DNA of 64,000 nt, taken from Odobenus rosmarus divergens. Its lineage: Eukaryota > Chordata > Mammalia > Carnivora > Odobenidae. Where the stretch lies: NCBI RefSeq assembly GCF_000321225.1, contig NW_004450661.1, forward strand, positions 947,452 to 1,011,451. Reading direction: 5' to 3'. Below, piece by piece: positions 34,162 through 46,280 of this stretch. A program made the translations under genes and the position numbers. How positions within the stretch are numbered: the stretch's first letter is position 1; each line of letters begins with the position of its first letter. Below the pieces are notes generated by a model. The model made no database searches. It worked only from the letters and a program-made list of their open reading frames with translations, and had not been told where the DNA came from.

Positions 34162-35744
34162 CTGTACCAAGAAAAAGGGGTCTTGAGTTGGTTATCCACA
34201 AGACAATCCAGTGGCTGGGAGAAGTCTTGGGAACATGGGAGACAGAGGCTCTAAGGACCCTTGTCGCAAAGTCCAGGAACCCCAGAATTATCAAATGCTA
34301 CGGCTCCTCACCCTAGACTGCTAAAAACAATCATAAGACAAGCTCTGCTCTGCTCAGATGGACTCCTCCACCTGGGTCTGTTTATCTCCCCACAGAGGCT
34401 AAAGTGAACTCATTGGTTGCAGGAGCTGGCCTGGGTAAAGTCTGCAATTGATTCTTATAAAAATACACGGGCATAGCAGATAACATTCGGCAACAGCCAG
34501 CACTCACAGCAGGAAACAAAGGCCTGCCCAGATTGGGTGCTTTAGGAAAAACTGGCCACTAGAGAATTGTTTGCCTGGGATGTTGTGTTTAGATTTTTTT
34601 TTGGTGTTCTCCTTTTACTTTGTTTTTACTTAAGGTGAGGCCTGCAAAATCGCATTCACTCAACAAATACGTGTTCATTGGCTACTGTGAATCCAGCACT
34701 ATGTGGGTGAGAAAGGGCATCATTTTCATCAGACTCCCTGAAGAAATCCACACTGGAACTGCTCAAGCCCCACAATGGCCTGAGGAAAGGAAGATAAATA
34801 AGTCACCTTCACACCCAGGAAGGTCCCCACCTGGATCACAGTTCAGAAACCAAACCAGTCGAGTCAGCTGAAGGCTCCCACTCACAGGAGCTTAGCTGAG
34901 GGGGTGGCCCCTAACACCACTTCCTTCCCCAGCCAGACTCCCAACAGGGAAAACACAAACCCAACTAAGCTTCTGGCACTTTAAGAGCAAGGCAGGACCT
35001 GCTCTTACCTGAGCCTTCTGACCCAATTAACAAGTCCTGCAACTGAAACCTTCCCCCTGGGAGCACAGCTCAACAGTGAGGGTGGCATGCAATATTCAAC
35101 TGTACCCCCACCCCATCCCACCCCCATGTTCTTGGCTTTGTTTAGGTTGTTTTGTAGGGCAGCAAGTCAAGCCATCAAATGGGGGGGGAGGGCAGCATTT
35201 ACCTTTTAAGGAGGAGAGAATGCATATTCTCCTAAAGGCAAGTTCTACCTTCTCCTCCTCAGTCCCAGCCTACTGGAAAGGGGATGAAGCAAGGGAAGGA
35301 CAATAGGGAAATGGGCAGCACATTGGTCAACCTCGTGAGGGACTTTTGAGAATTTCTATTGCAGTACCCATAAGTCTTGTGTCTACATTTGTCAGACATG
35401 TGAAATCCAGTTCTTGACGGACCATGGACTTTGAAGAAAAGGGCTTATACTAGTTGATCAACAGCTCATCAAGAAAAAATTAAAGCAACCAAGTCAACAC
35501 AGAGAACTGCACATAGTGATAGGGAAGGAGAAGCAATCTCAGAGATTGATTGTTAAGATCTAGAGTCCTGGGTTCTCAGCATTCTCTCGAGATGGCACAA
35601 TACATGAGCAACCCCACCCCTGCCTTCATGCCTCACCTGCATCGCTGCTAACCCTCTCTACCTTCTGAAAGCCAGCCAACATCCCCCCCACCTGCCACCC
35701 AGTAACTAGAGCTCTAAAAACCGGCAGAGAGGGAAAAGTTGGAA

Positions 35745-36125
35745 GTAACCAAAATAACAGAGGAAAATGGCTAATTACATATTCACAGGCTGCACTATTA
35801 AGCAACCATTAACAACGGGGTGTCTGAAGAATTTTTATTGGATTTGGGGAAATGTTTACAACATGAAGGGAGAAAATACAGCATATAATATTGACTGTAT
35901 AAGTACTATCTCCATCCTGTAACATAACATGCACTTGCACTTGCACATACATACATATAATTAAAAAAAGGAAAAGAAATAATACACCAATGTAACAAGA
36001 CATCCATAATTGTTACCTGGTAATAGGATTATGGGTGAATTTTATACTTGTCTATATACTTTTGTATATGATTCACATTTTCCTACATTTTCCTTTTCAA
36101 TTTATAATAAAATGAAAAAAAACAA
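35745..36125 (+). repeat. L1M LINE 3'-end remnant
   Basis: 'ggctgcactattaagcaacc', 'aaatgtttacaacatgaagg', 'ggattatgggtgaattttat' and 'acattttccttttcaattt' match the 3' UTR of ancient L1 elements, ending in an A-rich tail. Confidence 0.7.
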
Positions 36126-36145
36126 AAAACAAAAAACAAAAAACC

Positions 36146-36333
36146 GGGGCGCCTGGGTGGCTCTGTCAGTTAAGCATCTGCCTTCAGCTGGTCATGTTCC
36201 CAGGGTCCTGGGATCCCCGCATCGGGCTCCCTGCTCAACAGGAAGCCTGCCTCTCCCTCTGCCTGCTTCTCCCCCTGCCTGTGCTGTCTCTCTCTCTCTG
36301 TCAAATAAATAAATAAATCTTTAAAAAAAATGA
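36146..36333 (+). mobile_element. CAN-SINE, antisense in IRF6 intron 1
   Basis: Head GGGGCGCCTGGGTGGCTCTG and an AAATAAATAAATAAATC plus poly-A tail. It is inserted in the A-rich tail of the L1 remnant, so the target-site duplication is A-rich and imprecise. Confidence 0.93.
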
Positions 36334-36469
36334 AAAAAAAAACAAGTAGTATTTTTTTAACCACAGGAAGCTAAGGCCTTTCTTGGCCACTGGAAGATAT
36401 AAAAGATGATGCCCTTCAGCTGCTGAGACCATGATACCAACGATCCTTCATACCTACATAGGCTTTACA

Positions 36470-36620
36470 GTTTTTTACATGCACTTTTATTTAGTGTGTT
36501 TGATTTCATCCTCATGATCTGGAAGTAGTACTATTATCATCCCCATTTTATAGCTGGGTTAACTGAGACACAGAAAAGTGCCTCATCTGGGGCCTGGACC
36601 CAACACTCCTGAGTCAGAGT
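36470..36620 (-). repeat. MIR SINE fragment
   Basis: 'tactattatcatccccatttt', 'tagctgggttaactgagacac' and 'ggacccaacactcctgag' in inverted MIR order. Confidence 0.7.
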
Positions 36621-37899
36621 ATGCCATAGTACTGAATCCTGCCACAATACCCTGCCTTCCAAGTCCCTCCTTCTGCACACTAAGAGAGTAAACCAAAATA
36701 CTGACAAGATCCCAGCAGCATGAAGGGCCAAGGAAGTGGTTAAGGAGGAGACTGGATGACACCCACCCCCAAACACACCTAACTCAGAGTTCTCTTTCAA
36801 AACACTCACATCACTCAAATCTCAATGCCCACAGAATCTTAGCCTAGCTGAACTCAGCCCTGGTATCTCTAGCTGCCATCACAGTGAAATTCAAGGCCTG
36901 TGTGTCTTATAGGTATTCACCCAGCCAAAAAACAAAGATGCTAACCCACTCCCCTCACACTGGGCATTGAGCGGGGATACTTTCAACCTCCCCAAGGCAC
37001 TAACCGTCCTCTCTCATACACCCATTCCAGGGAACAGGTCCTCTATAAACACCCCCACTACCACCTCTGCAGCCCCTGCCCAGCCTAGTTTCCAGGGACA
37101 CCACTACCTCAAAGCTGAGATTCAAGATTGGGCTGCCAATGTTTTGGCTCAGAGTAAAACACACTTGCCAGGTAGTCCCACTTTTTCCCTTCCCCTCGAG
37201 GGAACTGAAGGCCATATTCCAAGTTCCCCAATCTTACCTCCATTTAGTTTAGCCCTGCTCAAGGGTAAATTCTATGCCTCTCACCATAATTCCCATGCCC
37301 TTCCTCCCTGCTGGATTGAAGTTGGGGGCTGGTGAGAGGGAGCTACAGGGTACTGGGTGCTGCTGCCATGCATTATGTACACATCTAACCCTCAACTACT
37401 CTCCTGGGTCAGCACCAGCCTTCACCAACTCCTACTCAAGCACCTTCCCCCTCTCCCTTCCCTGGATTCCACTTTTGACATGCACTAGGAAAGCAGGGTT
37501 GGGACAGAGATGACCCTTTTACTACAAAGCAGGCTCCCTGTAAAGAGTGGCACCCCGGGTCTCCTTCCCAGTCAGGACTGGGACACTTTCCCCATTTTTC
37601 CACACCCACCCTCCATCCCCTTCAGGCGAAGAGGGCCTCACCCCCAGAGCAACCACACCCAGCGCCACCCTCCCCAGCATCAAGCTTGGCTACTTGGAAA
37701 TCCATGGGTGTCTCCCAGGCCCCAGGTAGGGGCCTGACTGCTAAACAAATTCAAGGAGAAAAAACAAACTGGCTAAAGCTCCTGACCGCCCCATCCCCAT
37801 TTCCCCAAACACCCACTAGGACCAAAGGCCCGCAGGTCTGGGAAATCCCCTCTTTGGGACACTGGGCCCAGCGAGCTGGTAAGACCAGAGGGGCGGAGG

Positions 37900-38560
37900 C
37901 GCCGTAGCTCTAGCTTATGGTGGGTGGGTAGGGGCCGAGAGCGGCACACTCCGGTAGGGCAGGGAGGGAAAGGGAGTAGAGAGAAGTGTGGGCTCGGGAG
38001 GGGCCCCGCGTTCCAGGGCTAGGACCGCCCAGAAGCTACCTAAAGCAGGGCGACAGGCACCCAGCCCCAGAAGGTCTCCCCAAACAAACAGATGTTCTCA
38101 AGCAAGGTTCCTAACCGCACAAATTCTGGGGCGGGTGGGTCCCCACCACCCCACCCCCTTCCAAAGCTAGTGTTCAAAAGTTAGCGTCCTCACCTTTTCT
38201 CAATCCGGCGACCAGAAGTGGACGTCCCTCCGAACCACGTCCCCAGTTAAGATCACCCGTCGCCACCGCTCTTCTTCACCGGTCGGGTAAGCAACACCTA
38301 GCTTTGCGCAGGTAGAGTCTTCGAGCTCGGCTCCCCGTCCCGCACCGGCCCTTACCTGCCCGACCCAGGTGCGCCGAACTCACGTCACCGCCTCGCCCTG
38401 GGACGCCGCAGTCCTCTCCGCCGTCCGGCCACGCCTCCCAGGTATGGCCACGCCCTCTCGCGTTCAGGATTGGCGGGTTGCGAGAAATAGGATACTCTGT
38501 GTTCCTGGGCGGCCCAGCGCCGCCCAGCCCCTTCCCCACCTCACTCTCCGGCTTCTAACC
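37900..38560 (-). promoter_or_regulatory. IRF6: IRF6 CpG-rich promoter and first exon
   Basis: A CpG-dense block at the 5' end of IRF6. A CCAAT box reads leftwards at 38469-38473, and a cAMP-response half site TGACG lies near 38384. This places the start site near 38.40 kb. Candidate first-exon donors on the minus strand are GCAG|GTAAGG (exon edge 38356), GAC|GTGAGT (about 38384) and AAAAG|GTGAGG (exon edge 38194). No ATG occurs in either the short or the long exon version. The exact start is inference. Confidence 0.75.
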
Positions 38561-39478
38561 CCCGCTGAGAAAATTCCCAGACTTGCGTCTGGGCCTTATG
38601 CCTCGGGGCTGGTGGTCTTGGAAACTGGGAAGTCAGATCTAAAGTGGAGAGGGTGCCTCCCCTTTCCTCTTGTCCCATAGTTGCCCTGCGGTATGGAGAC
38701 AGTTAACCACAAATAAGGGTTTAGAGATTCTGGGCTGGCCCCACTACCTGTGGGCCTGTTTAAGTGAGTGGGATATGGAAAAGGGACTTAGGACACTCGG
38801 TCCCTTGGAGGGGGAAGCCCTATGGCTTCCAGGGCAGGAATTCTGCCTTTATTCTGCCCCTCACCCCAGTGACTGTAAATTACTTGGCTTCTTGGTTTCA
38901 CTTTTCTCGTCTATTCAAGGATATTTGCTGCCTTTTCCAGTCACTATCCGGTAATGATTAAAAGCGTGGCCTCTGGAGCTATTAGGATTCAAATCCCAAC
39001 TGCATCAGTTACTACAGACTTGGGAAAGTTTCTTAAGCTCTCTGGGCCTCAGTTTCTTATCTATACAACGAGGTAAATAATAGTACCCACCTCAAAGCAG
39101 TGTTGTGGGGGTTCAATAAATTGCTTCATAAAAAGCATTTGGAGCAGTACTTTGGCACTCACTGAGTGATATATAAATACTTGAAATTTTTGTATAAGGA
39201 TAAAAAGTATATAGACAGTGCCTCACAGAATGAGGTGGCATCTCCTGTTATTACCTGAAATTCAAGGCCTACATGTCCCCTAACAGGTGTTTGATGAGAG
39301 TTCCCTCTCCTTTCCCACTACAGTGAACCCCAGTCCTTATAGAGTACATGCTTACAGTGAGCTCTGAACCAGTAAGCTGGCACTGAGCACTGAGCTGGCA
39401 CAGGTAGGAAGGGGCATAAGCAGGGTACTTAGGTTTTGGAGTTTAAAGCAATGTGTGAGAGACCATGAAGGAGCGCTG
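38561..39478. other. Upstream flank of IRF6
   Basis: Intergenic; a MIR covers 38970-39180 and the rest is unrecognised. Confidence 0.6.
38970..39180 (+). repeat. MIR SINE
   Basis: A nearly full-length sense MIR: 'ctctggagctattaggattc', 'gggcctcagtttcttatctat', 'atagtacccacctcaaag' and 'ttcaataaattgc'. Confidence 0.88.
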
Positions 39479-39905
39479 TTATGGTTGAATTGTGTCCCCC
39501 CCCCCATTCAGATGTTGAAGTCTTACAGCCCCCAATACCTCAGGATCTGACCTTACTTGGACATAGAGTCTTGACAGAGGTGATCGAATTAAAATGAGGT
39601 CATTAGGGTGGGCCCTAATCAACTATGACTGGGGCCCTTATTTAAAAAAGGGAAATTTGGACATAGAGGAAGACAGACACAGAGGGAAGATGATGTGAAG
39701 AGACACAAGGAGAAGACAACCATCTACAAGCCAAGGAGAGAGGCCTGGAACAGACCCTTCCCTCAGAGCCCTCAGAAGGATCCAACCTCAAGGACACCTT
39801 GATTTTGGACTTCCAGCCTGCAGAACTGTGAGACAAGACAGTTCTGTTGCTTAAGCTACCCAGACTGTGGCACTTAGTTCCATTAGCCCCGGCCGACTAA
39901 TACAG
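39479..39905 (+). mobile_element. MLT1-type ERVL-MaLR solo LTR
   Basis: Sense LTR from GTTATGGTTGAATTGTGTCC, through 'aaaatgaggtcattagggtg' and 'caagccaaggagagaggcc', to the end GGCCGACTAATACA. It is an ancient retroviral solo LTR without genes. Confidence 0.87.
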
Positions 39906-40861
39906 GTGTGTTGGAGAACTCCAGATCTGTAATTGTGTGAACTTGATTCTCGGTGCCAGTTCAGCTTAGGGACACATCCAGCAAAGGCCTGGGAACATAG
40001 CAAGTCCCCAAGCCTGACTTAGCCAGCTTCTGGTTCAGCCACTGCTGGTGGCCACTCTTCCCTTCATGAGGGGAAGGACTATTTCATCAACACAGCCAGC
40101 TCTTTACTGCTGATGAGCTCACTGGACGAGCAGCATCTCCCATTTGGCTCAGGGCTTTGCTCTTGAGACCAAGCAAACAGTCCACTGCAGGTGTGTGTGA
40201 GGGGTGGGGGGAAGACCACCAAGGAAGCATCATTTTACGGGGAACCAAAAGCCCTATGTCATATAAGCATGAGCCCACAAGCAGGCATTCACTTGTGCAC
40301 TGGCAGAAATCCCCATAACTAGAGTGATTTCTTAAAGATTTTCTTTAGAAGACACATACTTTTAAATCAGAAAATTCAAGCTGGGCGGGCCTTTCCAGTC
40401 CTCTAGTCTGAGGGTAAAACTGGCTTAGAAATGTTTGTTTGACTCACACAGTATTTTAAACACCAGGGGATTTCACATAAACATCCAGATTTTCAGCATC
40501 TCTTGAAGAGTCAAATGCTCTGGACAGCCTGGCTCAGCAGTTCCATCCGACATCAGCTGCTCATTTAGATGGAATCCATATGTTAAAGTCAGGACAACCC
40601 CATCCTATTGGATTCACTCATTTACTTTAATTACCTGAGCCTGTAGGCATATGAGTTTGCAACTTCTAGTCCAAATACCCCCTTTTCATAGATGAGAAAA
40701 CTGAGGTCCAAGGAGGTCAAGTGATTTGCTCCAGGTCACGTAGCAAATTAGGCACAAAGCCAAGACTAGAACCCAAACCCAGGGCCCCTTCCACTTGGGC
40801 CCTGCTCAGCATCCCAACCAGAGTCTATTCTGACTGGTGCTGCACTGGTTGTTAATTATTA
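39906..40861. other. Intergenic stretch
   Basis: Contains an inverted MIR near 40640-40790; otherwise unrecognised. Confidence 0.6.
40640..40790 (-). repeat. MIR SINE fragment
   Basis: 'gatgagaaaactgaggtccaa', 'gtgatttgctccaggtcac' and 'gactagaacccaaaccc' in inverted MIR order. Confidence 0.85.
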
Positions 40862-41056
40862 TTATTATTTTTTAAAGATTTTATTTATTTATTTGACAGA
40901 GAGAGAGAGAGACAGCGAGAGAGGGAATACAAGCAGGAGGAGGGAGTGGGAGAGGGAGAAGCAGGCTTCCTGCAGAGCAGGCTCGATCCCAGGACCCTGG
41001 GACCATGACCCAAGCTGAAGGCAGCTGCTTAACGACTGAGCCACCCAGGCGCCCCT
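40862..41056 (-). mobile_element. CAN-SINE (SINEC)
   Basis: AAAGATTTTATTTATTTATT, a GAGA linker and the inverted head GAGCCACCCAGGCGCCCC, flanked by a 'taattatt' duplication. Confidence 0.94.
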
Positions 41057-44000
41057 AATTATTTTTTTTTAATCACCCATGTATCTAAGCACTGTTGATG
41101 CTATGGTGAAGAAAACAAAGTCCCAACTCTGGAGTCACTCTACTGAAGAGTCAACAAAAGGGGATGAAGCAGGACAAATTAAGGTAGAGATCAGGAAGAA
41201 CTTCCAGGCTCTTCAAATGATGAGGTCTGGCAATAGGCCACCCTGAAGTCTTCTGTTGCTGGAGATACACCTCATCTGTTTGGTCTGGGGAATAAGAACA
41301 TCTTGTGAGCCCCTCCAAAGGCTTGGGAGGAGTCAGTTCCATGTTCTCAAAAGAGCACTCTTAAGATTCAGAGATCCCCAATGTGGCTTGGGCCTGTGAT
41401 ATTCCCATTGGTTTGCCTTCCATCCGCATTCAGGTAAGGCATTGCTGACTCACTGGTGACTCTGAGTTTCAGGCAGTTAGATGTACGTTTCAACACAGGG
41501 GCATTGATGTATAGCTACAAGGAATCTGGGAATTCCTCTCTCCTGTTCCCAGGCAGTTCTTACTTTGTGAGGACAGGTCTCTTTCACCACCCAGAAGCTT
41601 TAACCTCTACAGTATCAATCATATGACAATAAAGCCATGTGACCCAAATGCCACTTGTCTTGGCAGAGCAGAAGGCGTGGCAACTGGGACTGCTCCCAGT
41701 GGTTCCGTACAGTGGAGAACTTAGTGTCCCTGGTGTCAGTAATAGCAATAGACTGGGCTACTTGTCAGTGGGGCTGTTGAAGAGGCTGAACAATCCAATT
41801 CTGTGCTCTCTCAGAGAAACTCAGACCTTCTAGAAGGCATTTTGGAGCCCATCATGACTACCCCAAATCCTATCCTGATTTATATCTGGCTCCATCCAAG
41901 TGTTTCAAGGTCCTGGGGCTACAGATGAGCCTAACACATTGCCTAAACTGCAGCCTGAATTGTTGCCCTTCCTCTGTCCCCTTACCCCCTATAGAGGCAC
42001 CCCAGAGTGTGATCCAGTTTCGAGGCTCATGGAGATTTTTACAGTGGAAGCTGCAGCAGAAATAAATTTATAAATGAATCTCACTTTGCAGCCCAGGCAA
42101 TGAAACTGACTTCAGTTTGGGATTTTAGGTGGATTCCCCACTAAAGCGTTCAGAATTATTAGTTTCTGACTCTCTTTTTATCCTTGAACTGAGCCAAGCA
42201 CTGGTAAGCGTTCTCAAAGAAGCAAATTTCTTTACCCCAAACTTGGATCTATGGGGAGGAGGAGTAGGGGAAAAACAAGGCCCAGTAAATCTCTTAGAAG
42301 TAAGCTGTCTCCCTGGGGTCCTCCCCTCCTTCTCTCTCCCCTTTGCTGCAAATCCCAGAGTCCACTTCCACCTGCCCTGGCGAAAGAAGCTTCCATTGGC
42401 CCTGCAGACAAAAGAGCCAAATAAGAAACCACCATGAGTGTGAAGATTCACAGTCCTGATTTTAAATATGCTGCCCTGTCAAGACAGAGCAGTGTCCCGA
42501 TTTTGACTCCACGGTCAGCACCAAACAACAGATCCTGTGATTATATGCTGTTGTGGATCTGAAAGCTTTCTGAAATTGGTCAAGTGTGAATGGGAGGGAT
42601 CGTCTATGAAGTTATCTGCTCTTTGTTTTCTCATGTAAATCATTCTCTGGCCCTAGTCAAGTCCTCCAGGGCCGCAAGGCACAGGCCAGACCGGAACTCT
42701 TGTGAGCCAGGAGCTGCTAGCACAGGTCAGGCTCAGGGTAAGCTACGTGAGCACTGGACATGTGTTGACTTCAGAAAAATGAGTTATCTGGGGATACAGA
42801 ATCTTATGGAGGACAGTGTGGTTAAGGCATTGGACTTCTGTCCAATAGGACTGATTGACCAAGTGTGTTTATCTCTTTTCCCTCCTCCGACCATTCTAGT
42901 ACAACCACAAGGTTAAGAGAGGACAAAAAGCATGGGAGGGGGATAAGAAGGGATAAAAGATTCCAAAAGAAATATTAGGAGATGAAATATTATTTCAACA
43001 AAAACAGGGAGTGGGGACAGCTGATGTTTTGGTTATAAAGCTTTCAGTACCCTTTGATTTTTAAAGCAGATGAACGTAATATTTAGGAAAGATATTATCG
43101 TCATGTACTTTCAAAGACAAACGAAAAAGCACGTGGGAGCCAGGAGACCTGAGTGTGAGACCTTTCTTTGGCATTCAGTGACTGCCAAGCTTGTCGTGGC
43201 TGCTATCCGAGCCTGAACCCCTCATTGGAAGGAGCTAAACCAATCCTTCAATCACCTTCTAGTTCCAACAATTCCTAGTTCAGTGATTAAATTCCAGAAG
43301 CAGCACTGATGGCCTCAGAAAACCAACCTATGCTTTGGAATTCGTCAAAACTTGTCTCAAATTTCCCTTCTCCCGGTTTCTAGCCGTGTGAACTAGCAGG
43401 ACCTCAGCTTACCCATCTCCTGCATGAGGGTACTGACTGTTTCACAGGATTGGCAAGAAGATCAAATTAAATAAATAAATAAAACAGTAATAGACCCATC
43501 AAATGTTATTTTTCTCCACCGTCTTTAAGCAAGGACCTGGCACAGTTCTGGGCACCAGGCATTTGCTTAATAGAAACCTGGAGAATTCAGAAATGAGCTG
43601 CTATATATTTATTCTTGGGTCAGGAAGGATAGGAAGCACTTCATTTCTGTTGATTGGATTAGGGGCCAGGTCCCAGTGTGGATCTCAGAGCCTAGTGAAT
43701 AATTCCTTTGAGGAGATGTAGCTAGCGAAAGGGCAGACCAGGGAGGGTATAAATGAGAGGTTCTTTGACCAAGCAGCTGCCCCACCTCGCACCCCACCAC
43801 CCCTCCAGTGTGGGACTTTCTCTTAACACAGTCCACATGCCCAGCCTCAACCTAGATCAGCCTCCTACCATTAACCAGTGGTTCTGCGGGAAAGGTGAAG
43901 ATGACGCCCACGGGGATTTCCACGCTCTTGAGGGGCTCTGGGCTGGCACACTCATTTCCATACTACTAGCTCCCTTCCACGCTAATTTCTCCGCATCACC

Positions 44001-44339
44001 TAAAACTTTAGTTGTATAGTATTCAAAAAGGTCATTTGATCTGGTTCCTGACCCTAAAAACCTACAGCCTGAATCCCACCTCAATTCCTACAGCCTGAAC
44101 CCCCATTTGTCTGAGCTAAGCCAAGGCCTAAAAGGTGACTGCATGCCATGGAGGGTTAGCCCAGTCAAGGAAGCAAGGGAAGATGTACCTACAAATGTAA
44201 GAGTTCAGTGTTGAGCTCATGTAACTCCCGCCAGCAGAACCCCAGGGTCAAGAGCAAACAAGGCTCAGGTCTTCCCTAAGACAGACTCAGACCAGAGGCC
44301 TGAGCCCATCCCACATGAAAAACACAAGCATCATTCCCT
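41057..44339. other. Intergenic unique sequence
   Basis: No gene, exon or clear repeat recognised over 3.3 kb apart from short A/T-rich runs such as that near 43475. The open frames here are short and overlap on both strands, as expected by chance. Confidence 0.5.
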
Positions 44340-45200
44340 CATTCATCAATCAGTAAATATTTATTGAACACCGACTATATGCCAGATAAATTCCCCGCCC
44401 TCATGAAACTTACCACCCCCTATTGTCTTCTTCTATTCGTACTGAAGCCCTCTGTTTAACCTTTCAATTATGCGGCCTTCTGCTATTGTGACTACCTTCT
44501 CTCTGCAGCTTCCAGCCCCATTCTAATTTATCCTACAGACCTCTGTGAGCTCTGGTCCATTCATTCTCCTGCCCAAAAACATTCTGTAAGATCCCAAAGT
44601 TTATTGAACCAAGAAACTGTATTCACTCATCCAACAGATGTTTATTGTGTATCTAATATGTGCCAGGCTCTGTTCTAGGTTTTGGGGGATACAGCAGTGA
44701 GCAAGACAGAAAAGAACTTCTGTTCTCATAGTGCTTATATTTTAGTGGGAAAGACAGACAATAACCAAGATAAATGAGCGAAACAAGTAAAGCATGTTAG
44801 TTGGTGATAAGTTCCAAGAAGAACAATAAGTTAACAGAGATTAAGAAGGGGAGGAGGCAGGGGAGAAGTAAAATTTTACATAGACTAACCAGGGAGAAGA
44901 TGACATTTGAGTAGAGATCTAAGAAAGTGATGGATGGAGCCCTGTAGATAGCAGAAGGAAGATTGTTCCGGAAGGAGGGTCTGGCAAGTGAAAAGGCCCT
45001 GAAGTGAGCACATGCTTGCCCATTAAAGGATGGGCAGGGAGGTCAGAATGAAGTTCAGTGGCTGGAACAGAGCGAGGAGCAAGGGGAGAGTGTTGGGATT
45101 TGAGGACTGAGAGATAACGACTTTAGCTCTTACTCTGAGGGAGATAGGGAGCCCCTAGGAACTTTAGAGTGTAAGAGCAATATAGGGTGACTTATTTTGC
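44340..45200 (-). repeat. L2 LINE fragments
   Basis: Inverted L2 pieces begin near 44340 ('cagtaaatatttattgaaca') and 44620 ('gtgccaggctctgttctagg', 'cagcagtgagcaagacaga'). The second extends through 'gatgacatttgagtagagatc' and 'aagtgaaaaggccctgaagtg'. Confidence 0.8.
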
Positions 45201-46069
45201 AGCATCACTTTGCTGCTGTGTTTAAGATAGAGAGAAAGGAGGGAAAGGCCAAGCAGGGAGACTAGTTGGAAGGCCCCTCTCTCACCCCAGCCTGCTTTTC
45301 CAGCCACATCTCTTACCCTATATAGCCCTAGTAGACTCTTCCCAGAACACACACTGCAGCTGCTGGCCTCCCATTCTTGATGAAGTTGCTTCCACTTCAA
45401 ATATTAATAATAATACAACTGGAATAATAGCTGCTACTTACTAAGCATCCATAACTCCAATCAAATGTGGGTTTTTTTGAAATATTATCTAATTTCACTC
45501 ACAGACATTATTTCATTTAATGTTCATATTTTGCCCTATGTATTAGGAAAGCTGAGGCTTTTTACAAAAGGCCACCAATTGGAAGGTCCCTGGGCCCAAC
45601 CATAAGATACAGAACAATTGCTCCCCTTTGGGTCTCTAAGGCAGCTTCTCCATCTTTGAGGGTCTCCAGCCCATGTGACTCTCTGGGAATTTCCTCACCA
45701 GAAGTCTGAACAAATAGAGAAATGTCGGAGATGACCCTAAAAGATCAATATCAATTGTCCGAATAGAAAAAATAGACGCAAAAGACATTTTGGGCAAAGA
45801 AAATAACATCGCAAATGTTCAGAGGTACCACGTGGGAAGGTCAGGAAACCGCAATTTGCTGGAGCTTTAGTATTTGTAGGGACGAATCAGTCAGGAAAGA
45901 GACGTAGAAGGCCTTGAATGCCGTATCAAAGAGTTGAGCTTTCTCCTCTTTATAGGAGCATGGAAAGGTTGTAAGTACACAAACAAACAAAAATATTGTT
46001 GAAGCTTGAGCAAGATAAGAGTGTCTGGAAATGCTCTGTGGCGACCTGAAGAGAGAGAATGCTTTCCTT
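45201..46069. other. Intergenic stretch
   Basis: Mostly unrecognised sequence. 'ttgaatgccgtatcaaagagttgag' near 45915 may be a further L2 scrap. Confidence 0.45.
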
Positions 46070-46280
46070 TTATTTTTTATTTATTTATTTTTTAAAGATT
46101 TATTTATGTATTTATTTATTTGACAGTGAAAGAGAGAGAGAGCGAGAGCAGGAACACAAGCAGGGGGAGTGGGAGAGGGAGAAGCAGGCCTCCCGCTGAG
46201 CAGGGAGCCCGATGCAGGACCCCAGGATCATGACCTGAGCCGAAGGCAGACACTTAACAAGTGAGCCGCCCAGGCGCCCC
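46070..46280 (-). mobile_element. CAN-SINE (SINEC)
   Basis: T-rich start, GAGA linker and the inverted head GAGCCGCCCAGGCGCCCC. The duplication GCTTTCCTT lies at 46061-46069 and 46281-46289. Confidence 0.95.

Larger units (their letters stand above)
34162..38193 (-). other. IRF6: IRF6 intron 1
   Basis: It contains an L1 3' remnant at about 35745-36125, a SINE at 36146-36333, and a MIR near 36470-36620. The stretches 34.2-35.7 and 36.9-37.9 kb are unique and moderately GC-rich near the promoter, with no exon recognised. Confidence 0.6.

Noticed and set aside
38369..38680. Possible divergent gene from the IRF6 promoter
   Set aside because: The 103-codon frame is typical of CpG islands and shows no domain; UTP25, the next gene, starts 21 kb away with its own promoter.
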